IMG/VR virus record: IMGVR_UViG_3300020394_000320 | Coordinates: 1 to 29,836 of that record | Direction: 5' to 3' (one strand) | From: a virus | DNA: 29,836 nucleotides | Shown here: piece by piece, positions 1 to 6,892 of the stretch | How the letters are laid out: each line of letters starts with the position of its first letter | Position numbering within the stretch: position 1 is the first letter of the stretch | The notes under the pieces: model-generated | Told to the model about the DNA's origin: nothing | Database searches by the model: none | The model's input: the letters and a program-made list of their open reading frames with translations, nothing else | Translations under genes and position numbers: made by a program

Positions 1-539
1 CCTGCTAACCCACGACCAAGTCCTGCTGCATCTAATTGTCTAGCATATCCCATTTGTTCTGCCTGTCGTCGAGTTCCTGTCATAGCTGCTGCTCGAGTAG
101 CTGCTTGTTGTAAACCAGCGGCTTGTTGCATTCCTGCAAACCTACCAGAGTTGGGGTTTATCCCCATTGCTGCCATAGCTCGTTGATTCTGTTGTTGTGA
201 GATACCAAATGCCCGTCCAGCATCGGCTGCAGCCTGACTTGCCAACTGTTCTCTATAAGCTTCTGTATTAAAATCTTGAGCGTCTTGAACAATTGATCTT
301 TCAAGAGGGCGAAAAACATCTCTTTGGTAATTGTAATAGTCTCTAGCTTGATCCATTTGTTCTGCTTGAGCTTGCATCTGTTGGTTAGCGATACTTTCAA
401 GCATTGGGGCTGTTCGTTCGTATTGATCTCGTGCAAACGCTAGTTGTTTACGCCCTAATTCTGATTGAATACGCGCAGCTTCTGCAGATGCTTCCGCTAG
501 TGGAGCGTAGTCGGGAGCTTCAACGGTGTTTTTTCCCAT
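1..539 (-). CDS. Internal/structural virion protein, N-terminal part (cut by window edge)
   Basis: The gene starts at ATG 539 with a good ribosome site (AGAGGAAAGCGATT before ATG) and reads without a stop to the left edge, so about 179 residues are visible and the C-terminus is missing. The sequence is rich in Ala and Gln and begins MGKNTVEAPDYAPLAEAS. It is predicted to be almost entirely helical. It carries the landmark GINPNSGRFAG near residue 130, which I recall from structural proteins of many podovirus-like phages, usually annotated as internal or tail-associated virion protein; the exact role is not known to me. Its first 43 bases overlap the end of the GNAT-like gene, as expected for a co-translated virion operon. 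The virion assignment rests on this motif and the neighbourhood. Confidence 0.7.
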   Translation of the reverse strand, partial: MGKNTVEAPDYAPLAEASAEAARIQSELGRKQLAFARDQYERTAPMLESIANQQMQAQAEQMDQARDYYNYQRDVFRPLERSIVQDAQDFNTEAYREQLASQAAADAGRAFGISQQQNQRAMAAMGINPNSGRFAGMQQAAGLQQAATRAAAMTGTRRQAEQMGYARQLDAAGLGRGLA

Positions 540-961
540 AATCGCTTTCCTCTCATATAGTTCTCGGGCCAAAGCACGAGGATTAACATATCTTGACCGG
601 ATGATCCGGCGTTCTTCATTATGGCTTCTATACGAAAACCAATGTGTATGTCTAGGTGGAGTGCTTTAGTATTATCAGCTTCCACCAGTCCTGTAAGTCT
701 TTGGAGCTTACAATCTTGAAATGCATAAATAAAAGCATGATCTAAAAGCTCTAAAAACAATTTGGTGGGTTTGCTGACTGCAATATGTACGTTTGCATTG
801 TGGCCGTTCATACTTTCAAACACTATACCACTTACTATATTGCCTTTGGTTTCAGCGCCCATAGCGTAGTAATTATGCCAACTAGCACCGTCAGGCATCT
901 GCTCGGCTACCCATTCACCAACTCGACATTTATCATCAAATATTAATCGAGATGTAGACAT
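497..961 (-). CDS. GNAT-like acetyltransferase-fold phage protein
   Basis: Codes for 154 residues from the ATG at 961, preceded by CAGGAGTAGTT, a clear ribosome site. An upstream in-frame ATG at 979 has no such site and was not used. The protein resembles the GNAT-fold proteins that many podoviruses place next to internal virion genes (T7 gp13 is a known relative in position). Supporting features are a central beta region (GNIVSGIVFESMNG, NVHIAVSKP) followed by a helix rich in aromatic residues and the segment RLTGLVEADNTKALHLDIHIGF. That segment matches the late GNAT motif in which an Asn plus helix is followed by 'lGF'. The acetyl-CoA loop (Q/RxxGxG/A) is not convincing, so catalysis is uncertain and a structural role in the virion is equally possible. 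It overlaps the next virion gene by 43 bases. Confidence 0.6.
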   Translation of the reverse strand: MSTSRLIFDDKCRVGEWVAEQMPDGASWHNYYAMGAETKGNIVSGIVFESMNGHNANVHIAVSKPTKLFLELLDHAFIYAFQDCKLQRLTGLVEADNTKALHLDIHIGFRIEAIMKNAGSSGQDMLILVLWPENYMRGKRLWEKTPLKLPTTLH

Positions 962-972
962 AACTACTCCTG

Positions 973-984
973 ACCACACGTTAT
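973..984. promoter_or_regulatory. Recurrent dyad motif (WTAACRYGTTAW class) upstream of the GNAT-like gene
   Basis: On the minus strand it reads ATAACGTGTGGT, 12 bases before the start at 961 and ahead of its ribosome site. It shares TAACGTGTGG exactly with the copy before the small terminase gene. It is one of about ten copies described in the findings. Its function as promoter or operator is inferred from placement. Confidence 0.45.
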
Positions 985-1012
985 CATATTAGATTGCAAT
1001 TTGACAATCATT

Positions 1013-1156
1013 TTATGTTTTCTTAGTCTTTGCACCTTTTCCACCACTTTTCTTCTTTTTTGCTGCTGCAATTACATCACCACGTGTTATTTTCTTTTTG
1101 TTTCCATACATCGCAGCTAGTCTTTTTTGTTTAGGGGTATACTTAGAATATGGCAT
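1013..1156 (-). CDS. Small basic protein (47 aa)
   Basis: Starts at ATG 1156, which shares its A with the stop codon of the gene before it (TAATG), and ends with TAA at 1013-1015. The 47 residues begin MPYSKYTPKQKRLAAMYGN and end in a Lys/Gly-rich tail, giving a strongly positive charge. A similar N-terminus occurs in small proteins of uncultured marine phages, as far as I recall; no function is established. It is the last of four coupled Lys/Arg-rich genes lying between the tail-tip genes and the GNAT-like gene. DNA binding inside the head is a reasonable guess from charge, not shown. Confidence 0.7.
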   Translation of the reverse strand: MPYSKYTPKQKRLAAMYGNKKKITRGDVIAAAKKKKSGGKGAKTKKT

Positions 1157-1443
1157 TACTTCTTCCTTTTTCTTTTGACAATAGTTTTTACGTTTGTTGG
1201 TTTACCTCCAACTCCTTGAGCTTTTGATCGTTTTCTTGATACTGCGCTTTTAATTTGAGCTTTAGTCATTGAAGCTGCTTTGCTTCTAGGAACGCACTTA
1301 GGGTAAGCCCTCTTAGACTTTTTAGCAGATTTACGCCCGCAAGGTTGGTACTTACCTTTTTTCTTTGGCGCACCAATATCAACCCAGTCACCTTTGGGCC
1401 CTTTACCAAACCAAGCTTTTAATCCACCAGAAGGCTTTGCCAT
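1156..1443 (-). CDS. Conserved basic phage protein, Cys-containing (95 aa)
   Basis: Starts at ATG 1443, overlapping the upstream stop as TAATG. The N-terminus contains LKAWFGKGPKGDWVDIGAP, followed by KYQPCGRKSAKKSKRAYPKC, and the C-terminus has GGKPTNVKT. I recognise this arrangement as a widespread family of short phage and large-virus proteins of unknown function: a Trp-Asp core, two conserved Cys spaced by a basic stretch, and a basic tail. The two Cys (about residues 36 and 50) could bind metal or form a disulfide. It is very basic and belongs to a four-gene run of similar character. Role unknown; a virion component or DNA-condensing protein would fit the late operon. Confidence 0.75.
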   Translation of the reverse strand: MAKPSGGLKAWFGKGPKGDWVDIGAPKKKGKYQPCGRKSAKKSKRAYPKCVPRSKAASMTKAQIKSAVSRKRSKAQGVGGKPTNVKTIVKRKRKK

Positions 1444-1619
1444 TATGCGTACCCTCCTCCTCTTTGCTTATACGTTCTAACCAACCACCCGTTTGCGTAA
1501 GCTGATGGGTAGACCTTGAACTTACGTTTAGCTTCAGCTTTTACTCTTGCATACAGTGCAGGATTTGTTGGTCTTGCTCCTGATTTCTTCTTAGTAGATT
1601 TTTTCTTCTTTGTAGCCAT
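1443..1619 (-). CDS. Conserved small basic viral protein (58 aa)
   Basis: Starts at ATG 1619, ribosome site GAAAGGGTTGTT, and ends at TAA 1443-1445, overlapping the next ATG. After a Lys-rich head comes RPTNPALYARVKAEAKRKF, then VYPSAYANGWLVRTYKQRGG, ending GGGYA. This 'ALYARVKAEAKRKF...YPSAYAN.WLVRTYK.RGG' pattern is shared by many short proteins of marine phages and some giant viruses, of unknown function. It lies between two other basic genes and is translationally coupled to the downstream one. Confidence 0.75.
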   Translation of the reverse strand: MATKKKKSTKKKSGARPTNPALYARVKAEAKRKFKVYPSAYANGWLVRTYKQRGGGYA

Positions 1620-1636
1620 AACAACCCTTTCTTATG

Positions 1637-1921
1637 TTAACACTTCCACCTTCTTCTTGCCTGTCGTAAACGAGAATTAGGATTCTTTGCTGCTTTTGGA
1701 AACTTTTTCATCTGTCCTGCTGATCTTGCGCAGAATGATTTACGCCTTTTAGCTGCCTTGCTTCCCGGCTTTACTTTTCCTGTTACTGCTGTTTTAAGCT
1801 TAGAGCCGGGGTTTTTACGCCTGTACGCAGCAACACCTGCTCGTGTCATTCCTGCACCTGCTTTGGTAGGACGGAAGTTCTTTTTGTTGCGCTTTGGCAT
1901 ATTATCTCTTTTGCGAGCCAT
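1637..1921 (-). CDS. Basic conserved phage protein, DUF6321-like (94 aa)
   Basis: Starts at ATG 1921, preceded by AAAGGAGAAGAGG. The alternative Met 8 has a weaker site. The sequence contains GVAAYRRKNPGSKLKTAVTG, then KRRKSFCARSAGQMKKF and ends NSRLRQARRRWKC. I associate this with a family of unknown function (I believe DUF6321) seen in marine phages, with conserved KSFCARS and C-terminal WKC. The protein is extremely basic, with two Cys. It follows a small gene that it overlaps by 20 bases. Its stop codon TAA lies in a GTTAAC sequence that may also serve the next gene's leader. Confidence 0.75.
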   Translation of the reverse strand: MARKRDNMPKRNKKNFRPTKAGAGMTRAGVAAYRRKNPGSKLKTAVTGKVKPGSKAAKRRKSFCARSAGQMKKFPKAAKNPNSRLRQARRRWKC

Positions 1922-2066
1922 CCTCTTCTCCTTTCAAACAAAGCGTTGGTCGTCGTTCACAACTCCACAATTCAAGACGGTTGAGAGGTTGTGGCATATA
2001 AGGTGGTAGTTTCTGTATATACATTACATCCTGTTCCTGTGCGTCGTTGACTAAAAGCTGCGTCAT
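1902..2066 (-). CDS. Small protein of unknown function (54 aa)
   Basis: Start chosen at ATG 2066 because it is preceded by TTGGAGGTATTTTTA, a very strong ribosome site; the in-frame ATG at 2084 lies upstream of that site. The protein runs MTQLLVNDAQEQDVMYIQKL, then PPYMPQPLNRLELWSC, and is unlike its basic neighbours (near neutral, with Pro and Trp). Its 3' end overlaps the next gene by 20 bases and supplies that gene's ribosome site. I do not recognise the family with certainty. Confidence 0.6.
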   Translation of the reverse strand: MTQLLVNDAQEQDVMYIQKLPPYMPQPLNRLELWSCERRPTLCLKGEEDGSQKR

Positions 2067-2085
2067 TAAAAATACCTCCAACATG

Positions 2086-2097
2086 TTAACGCGTTAT
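2086..2097. promoter_or_regulatory. Recurrent dyad motif before the gene at 2066
   Basis: Plus-strand TTAACGCGTTAT, minus-strand ATAACGCGTTAA, a nearly perfect inverted repeat with half-sites ATAAC and GTTAA around GC. It sits just upstream of the GGAGG ribosome site of the 54-residue gene and contains the stop codon of the 28-residue reading frame. Same class as the copies at 9488, 21589, 25319 and others. Confidence 0.45.
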
Positions 2098-2172
2098 TAG
2101 ATCAATAACTAGAAAAATTATGAACCCCGCTACCAAAAAGCGTCCTATCATACAATTAATACAATACTTCAT
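2086..2172 (-). CDS. Tiny membrane peptide (28 aa), tentative
   Basis: The frame opens at ATG 2172, four bases after the stop of the preceding gene, and closes at TAA 2086-2088. After MKYCINCMIGR come about 15 hydrophobic residues (FLVAGFIIFLVIDLI), a convincing single membrane span, then TR. The ribosome site is weak (GAGATG). Coupling distance and the membrane span make it plausible. It fills an otherwise empty stretch, but chance is not excluded. Confidence 0.35.
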   Translation of the reverse strand: MKYCINCMIGRFLVAGFIIFLVIDLITR

Positions 2173-2176
2173 AGCT

Positions 2177-2518
2177 TTAAGCATCTCTATCATAGTGTAC
2201 TATCCAACTATCCATCATGTCTGTACGTATAAGTTCAGGCTGAGAATCTATTTCGATATCAATTATATCTTGTGTAGTCATGTCTTTTGTTAGCCACTTT
2301 TCAAGATCAGCATCTGTTACTTTATCAATATCTATAAACGTATCCCGACTACAAAGATAACTAATGTCTTTACTCAAATCATAATTTTTAAAACCTTTTG
2401 GATGTTGATCATTTGTAATCTTCCAATAAGCTTCAATCCTTACAATAACATTTTTAAAGTTAGCAGATTCTGCTACCTTATACACTTTGTTAACAATAAA
2501 TTCTCTTTTATACGCCAT
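2177..2518 (-). CDS. Phage protein of unknown function, likely tail-associated (113 aa)
   Basis: Starts at ATG 2518 with ribosome site TTAGGAGACGAA. It begins MAYKREFIVNKVYKVAESAN and continues FKNVIVRIEAYWKITN, a beta-rich acidic protein. The C-terminal half has a predicted helix, VTDADLEKWLTKDMTTQDII, followed by a short strand. Similar short proteins with 'VYKVAES..NVI.RI.W' occur near tail genes in marine phages, as far as I remember. It directly follows the 362-residue tail gene. No catalytic motif is visible. Confidence 0.65.
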   Translation of the reverse strand: MAYKREFIVNKVYKVAESANFKNVIVRIEAYWKITNDQHPKGFKNYDLSKDISYLCSRDTFIDIDKVTDADLEKWLTKDMTTQDIIDIEIDSQPELIRTDMMDSWIVHYDRDA

Positions 2519-2526
2519 TTCGTCTC

Positions 2527-3615
2527 CTAAGTAATTCCATAGTAACTTTTATCAGTTACCATTAAGTTAACAGGTCTACTATTTTGATCAAATACCTCAT
2601 CTTGATCGTATGCTTTAATCGACGGTACAGTACCAACAGTCATTTCGCCAATAACAAAACCTGTTAATGCAGCACCAACAACAAGACTTAATGAGAGTCC
2701 TCCTGTAAAAACAGCTAAAATAATACCTAATATTGACCCAAGAAGCCCTCCAATACCACAACTTGTATCTACGTATTGATAAGCTGCACCAGCAAAATCA
2801 GCTTTCCAAGTTGCAGTGTGGGTCGTAGTATTTCGAGGGTGGCGAACACATCCGCGAAAAGAAGCCCAAGATTTATACTCAAAAGCATACTGTTTAGTAA
2901 CAAGCCCAAAACCACTACAATCAATTGTTCCCTCCCCACTATTATTATATGCTAATCCTCCATAAGCAGAAGGCACAATACTATATAGTTTGTTTGCAGT
3001 GTTAGTAACAGAACCCGAATGGTCTTTAGTTTTGTTGGATGTAAAATTAACATGACTTGAAGTAGTATAGCTGTTTGCTCCTAGTGAAACTGAACCTTTT
3101 GAATTTGTTTTTATAGACGATGGGTGTGTAATTGTTACAACATCATCAATACGAAGCGGTCGTTTGCTGTCTGTAAAAACTAACTTTGAACTGCTATCAT
3201 ATACTGCAATACCAAAATCGCTTAAGGTTACAGCAGAACTAGGCAATTCGGTTAATGGAGCAAAAGCATAAACAGCAGGTGCTTGACTAGAAGTTCCACT
3301 AAATAGTAAATTAACTACCCATTTTGTTCCTTCATTAACAACATCCATTATACAAATTTCTTGGTTGTTATGATTGGGGCAGTAGAAAGGGATAAAGAAA
3401 TCAACATCCAAAGTAATATCATATTGTATAATGCGCCCCATATCATAGTTACTAGATCGAGTAGCAGCATTAATACCTATATGATGGTCCCCTGTATAAG
3501 TTGGTTGTACCGCGCTTGTCGTCGTTGACATTTGGCCTGCATAAACGACGGACGAATAGTCACTATGAAACGCTATCTTGTTATCAGAACCATATGCAAC
3601 AATACCGTAACTCAT
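2527..3615 (-). CDS. Tail protein with C-terminal hydrophobic Gly-rich segment (362 aa)
   Basis: Starts at ATG 3615, overlapping the upstream stop (ATGA). The N-terminus MSYGIVAYGSDNKIAFHSD resembles the opening of phage tail-tip proteins in which a short strand ('YG..VY....') starts a beta domain. Ser/Thr-rich beta segments fill most of the protein. Around residues 285-335 there is a long Gly/Leu/Ile-rich stretch (GGLLGSILGIILAVFTGG and following) with two possible membrane-inserting helices, unusual for a fibre. It could insert into the host envelope during DNA ejection; that is inference. It lies next to the tail-tip protein gene. Confidence 0.65.
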   Translation of the reverse strand: MSYGIVAYGSDNKIAFHSDYSSVVYAGQMSTTTSAVQPTYTGDHHIGINAATRSSNYDMGRIIQYDITLDVDFFIPFYCPNHNNQEICIMDVVNEGTKWVVNLLFSGTSSQAPAVYAFAPLTELPSSAVTLSDFGIAVYDSSSKLVFTDSKRPLRIDDVVTITHPSSIKTNSKGSVSLGANSYTTSSHVNFTSNKTKDHSGSVTNTANKLYSIVPSAYGGLAYNNSGEGTIDCSGFGLVTKQYAFEYKSWASFRGCVRHPRNTTTHTATWKADFAGAAYQYVDTSCGIGGLLGSILGIILAVFTGGLSLSLVVGAALTGFVIGEMTVGTVPSIKAYDQDEVFDQNSRPVNLMVTDKSYYGIT

Positions 3616-3884
3616 CGGCCAAGAACCAAATACTGATGGGGAGTTCCATTACTAGGTTGCGTAATAGTAATAGTTGATGAGGTTTGAGAGCTAGTAGGAC
3701 GAAGCTCTTCGTCAGCTGTATCTCTTATACCAGTAGGAGTGAAAACTACTTTAAACTCTGTTACGTCTGCGTAGTTACTCTTAGTTAACGTTATTGTTGT
3801 TGATGAATTTAAATTTCCTTTAGCGATAACACTAAGAGAACTGTTTGTAAGATTTACCCCATCAACTTGTATCCCAAACGCCAT
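3612..3884 (-). CDS. Small beta-rich tail accessory protein (90 aa)
   Basis: Starts at ATG 3884, which overlaps the stop of the 1002-residue tail gene (TAATG), and its own stop overlaps the next ATG. It begins MAFGIQVDGVNLTNSSLSVI and has alternating Thr/Ile/Val strands, consistent with a small beta-sandwich. No family recognised. Translation is apparently coupled on both sides, which argues for stoichiometric production with the two tail proteins. Confidence 0.65.
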   Translation of the reverse strand: MAFGIQVDGVNLTNSSLSVIAKGNLNSSTTITLTKSNYADVTEFKVVFTPTGIRDTADEELRPTSSQTSSTITITQPSNGTPHQYLVLGR

Positions 3885-6800
3885 TATGACAAATCCCCTA
3901 TTTTAACTCGAAGAGTTGATCCATCGAATACTTCAATTTTGGTAGAAGTAATTTTTAATCTATCACCTGTGGTTGCGTTAGATACATCTAATGTCCCACG
4001 AAAAGTTGCGTCATTTGCCTCTATCTGTCCTGTTTTATCTATTTTCCAACCGGCAGTCCCTGCAGAATAATTTGATGATTGTATAACATTGCCAATCTTA
4101 GCATTATCAATTGATGCATCTTCAATCATAGCTTGTGTAAGAAAGACAGTATTATTAGACACTCGGAAAGGTTCAGCAACTTGTTGAGTCTGACCAGCAA
4201 CCATCTGATTAACAAGTGCACCGTCGTCAACACTAATATCAGCTGAAGAACTATTAATATTTATTGTGTTGTTCACTGTAGAGCCGTCTGTATCTATATA
4301 TGAATGCATATTCATAGTTACAGTTAAGTTATCATTTCCGACAGCATTTCTAGTAACGGATACTTGGTATGGAGTGAACGACCCAGTGTGTAATCGAGTA
4401 GTAGAAAACGCAATGCCGCCAAATTGGTCAACAGAACCATCTATTGTGTTTATAAGCGCCGTTATATTACTAGTAGTTATTCTATTGCCGTTGGTAGGAT
4501 CGCCGCCCATATTATGTACGCTAGCCTCAGGTCTGTAATAATAAGTTGCGTCGTTAAAATTTGTAGACTGGATAAGTGAATTGCTAAGACCCGTTGGTAT
4601 AGTTAAAACACCAGAAGTAACCTCTCTATTTACTACTGTTTTTCCACTAGACGATGTAACATCTTTTATTACTCTTACAATGTGGTTCTTACCATAGCTA
4701 GTATAACTATTTCCACTTGAAGTACGTTCCCTCCTACCAAGTTCTTCATACGTAGCAGAAAGCCCGGGTATTCCATTTATAGCAGCAGCTAGATTTAAGC
4801 CTGTATTCCTAAAGTTATCTTCATTATCTTGAGTATTTGCCCATGCGTTATAAGGATATATTCTATACGCATATATGTCATTACCCATACCACTACTGTG
4901 TATAGCACAAACATATTTTAATCTATCTGTATCACTACTGCTACTACTGCTTTGGCTGGGATTATCAAAGTCATACTGGGTAGGGGTCCCAGTTGGAACA
5001 TCTACTGCAACTGTTAGTTCAACTTTTCTATCACCAGAACTTGCACCTGCATTAAATGTAGTTGAGTTACTATATTGTTGTTGTGTAACTTCTACTCCAT
5101 TTAGAAAATATTTAACTCCATTTTCATAATCTGCGCCCATATTACTACCACTAGAATCAATGTAATCACCTCTTTTAATCAGTAGTGGATGCCCATCATT
5201 TGATGAATCGTTTTGATTAAAAGTATAAACTTTACCTACAATAACACGAAGAACAGGTCTTTCTTGATACTGAGTAGTAGAATATGCATTACCATTAAAA
5301 TCAAACTGCCCTTGCTCCCCTTTATCAAAAGCAAAAACATTGGTAGCCCCAGATTGATTACTATTAGCAACAACTTTAACTGTAATTAAAGCACCAGTCA
5401 TGCCAGCACTTGGAGTGTATATCTTTTTTAATCTGTATCCTTGACTATACGTATCAATAGAAGATTGAAGAGTGGGATCTCCTGTAGTTTGTCCGTAAGC
5501 TTGAAAAGAGTTCATAGGATATCCTGCTACCGGGTGTGCGCTGGTGAATACTTGATTATTATCTAAAGGATAGTGTTGAGGTAATTTATTAGTAGTTGCG
5601 CCAGTACCACCAGTAAAAGGTGCGTCTGCACTAATGACTCCAAAACACGCTACAGTGTAAGTCTTTCCGTCTACTTCAAACTCTAATTGATGCCGATTTG
5701 TATATATGTTCCATGTAGAACTATAGTTACTACCTTTTAATTCTTCTGCAAAAATAGCCATATCGCTATTACTCCAACTGGGGGCTTTAACTAGATCTTT
5801 ATTTAAAAAAATAGTAGAAGTATTTCCAAAAAAAGGAGCCGTAGGAGGTACATTATAAGTATAACCATCCACTGGAGTATTGAACCAATTATTTTTAGGA
5901 TCAGCCTCTAAAGTTATTTCTTCGCCATTATGTTTAGCAAATCTAATTTGTGCACCTACTGGGATATACTCCCAGTCACGCACCTTTATTGTAAAACTAG
6001 CTCCTGTTGGTGTAGTACGAATGCTAAACACGTCCGCATTAAATAACGCACCTGATCCATTTCCAAAAAGAGATATGTTTGGATTTGAAACTGACGATAT
6101 GCCAATATTGCTACCACTAGAATCAACGTTGTAATTAACAGTTCCACCAAGATGTATGTCTGTACCAGCGATTTTGTTACCATAAAAATCAACAGTGTTT
6201 AAAAGACTTGCAGTAATTTTATCTGCCGTTAGATCTTTAATTTGTGCATTTGTTATAGACGCATCGTGAATAAAAGCAGTTTTCATGTAAGTGCCTGCCG
6301 GAATAGTTACACCATTAATTACTGTTTGTGTATCTATTTGAAAAAAAGGTGACTGAGAGTTAGTTCCATAAGCCTCAGCTAACAACTCCATAAGGAAGGC
6401 AGGGCTAGCCGAAGTTGCACCTTGTGTTCCTGCTGTTTGATTAAATGCGCTTGCTTCCCCATTCTGATTTATATTTCGTACCCAATAATATCTTGTACCT
6501 GACCCACCTATAACATGAGAAAAATTGTTACCAGATGTCATACCGACAAGTACAGCGTCACCTATAACATCAGAAGTATGAGCCCAGATTTCAGTATAAG
6601 CATGCCCCGCATAAACTGGAGCATTCCAACTAACTATTATACTAGCATGAGCTCCAGATACTGATAAATTTGTAGGAGGTTGTGGAGCTTCAATTGCAAT
6701 AATAGAATTTATAGAAGGTGAAGCTGTTATATTTCCTGTAGATGTGCCTGTTACTATTCCAGTAGCAATAAGCTTTCGTGCAGTTAAAACACCGTCAACT

Positions 6801-6892
6801 CCTCCACCATCAAGTGCTTCACGAACACGTTGCACAAACTGTTGTAGATCACGTGGAAGAGGGGACGAGACGGTTGGTAGATTATTAGCCAC
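3884..6892 (-). CDS. Tail-tip/host-specificity protein with FnIII and cupredoxin-like domains (1002 aa)
   Basis: GTG start at 6892 overlapping the upstream gene by 8 bases. The N-terminal 60 residues include a helix. Residues about 68-155 form a fibronectin type III domain (PQPPTNLSVSG, VSWNAP, RYYWVRNIN). Residues about 205-250 (DASITNAQIKDLTADKI) and the C-terminal 915-1000 (ASIDNAKIGN, GWKIDKTGQIEANDATFRG) match central-tip proteins of the lambda J / DUF1983 type. Between them, about residues 546-680, lies a cupredoxin-like domain with His568 (DGHPLLI), Cys662, His665 and Met669 (YVCAIHSSGMG), the full ligand set of a type-1 copper site. Probably the receptor-contacting tail tip. Copper binding is predicted, not shown. 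Confidence 0.75.
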   Translation of the reverse strand: MANNLPTVSSPLPRDLQQFVQRVREALDGGGVDGVLTARKLIATGIVTGTSTGNITASPSINSIIAIEAPQPPTNLSVSGAHASIIVSWNAPVYAGHAYTEIWAHTSDVIGDAVLVGMTSGNNFSHVIGGSGTRYYWVRNINQNGEASAFNQTAGTQGATSASPAFLMELLAEAYGTNSQSPFFQIDTQTVINGVTIPAGTYMKTAFIHDASITNAQIKDLTADKITASLLNTVDFYGNKIAGTDIHLGGTVNYNVDSSGSNIGISSVSNPNISLFGNGSGALFNADVFSIRTTPTGASFTIKVRDWEYIPVGAQIRFAKHNGEEITLEADPKNNWFNTPVDGYTYNVPPTAPFFGNTSTIFLNKDLVKAPSWSNSDMAIFAEELKGSNYSSTWNIYTNRHQLEFEVDGKTYTVACFGVISADAPFTGGTGATTNKLPQHYPLDNNQVFTSAHPVAGYPMNSFQAYGQTTGDPTLQSSIDTYSQGYRLKKIYTPSAGMTGALITVKVVANSNQSGATNVFAFDKGEQGQFDFNGNAYSTTQYQERPVLRVIVGKVYTFNQNDSSNDGHPLLIKRGDYIDSSGSNMGADYENGVKYFLNGVEVTQQQYSNSTTFNAGASSGDRKVELTVAVDVPTGTPTQYDFDNPSQSSSSSSDTDRLKYVCAIHSSGMGNDIYAYRIYPYNAWANTQDNEDNFRNTGLNLAAAINGIPGLSATYEELGRRERTSSGNSYTSYGKNHIVRVIKDVTSSSGKTVVNREVTSGVLTIPTGLSNSLIQSTNFNDATYYYRPEASVHNMGGDPTNGNRITTSNITALINTIDGSVDQFGGIAFSTTRLHTGSFTPYQVSVTRNAVGNDNLTVTMNMHSYIDTDGSTVNNTININSSSADISVDDGALVNQMVAGQTQQVAEPFRVSNNTVFLTQAMIEDASIDNAKIGNVIQSSNYSAGTAGWKIDKTGQIEANDATFRGTLDVSNATTGDRLKITSTKIEVFDGSTLRVKIGDLS

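Noticed and set aside
961-979. Earlier start for the GNAT-like gene (ATG 979)
   Set aside because: The strong AGGAG site lies between the two ATGs and serves the second one at 961.
1631-1645. GTTAAC at the end of the 94-residue basic gene as another dyad copy
   Set aside because: Only one half-site is present (TTAAC then ATAAG) and the bases are fixed by the Cys-stop codons, so it was not counted.
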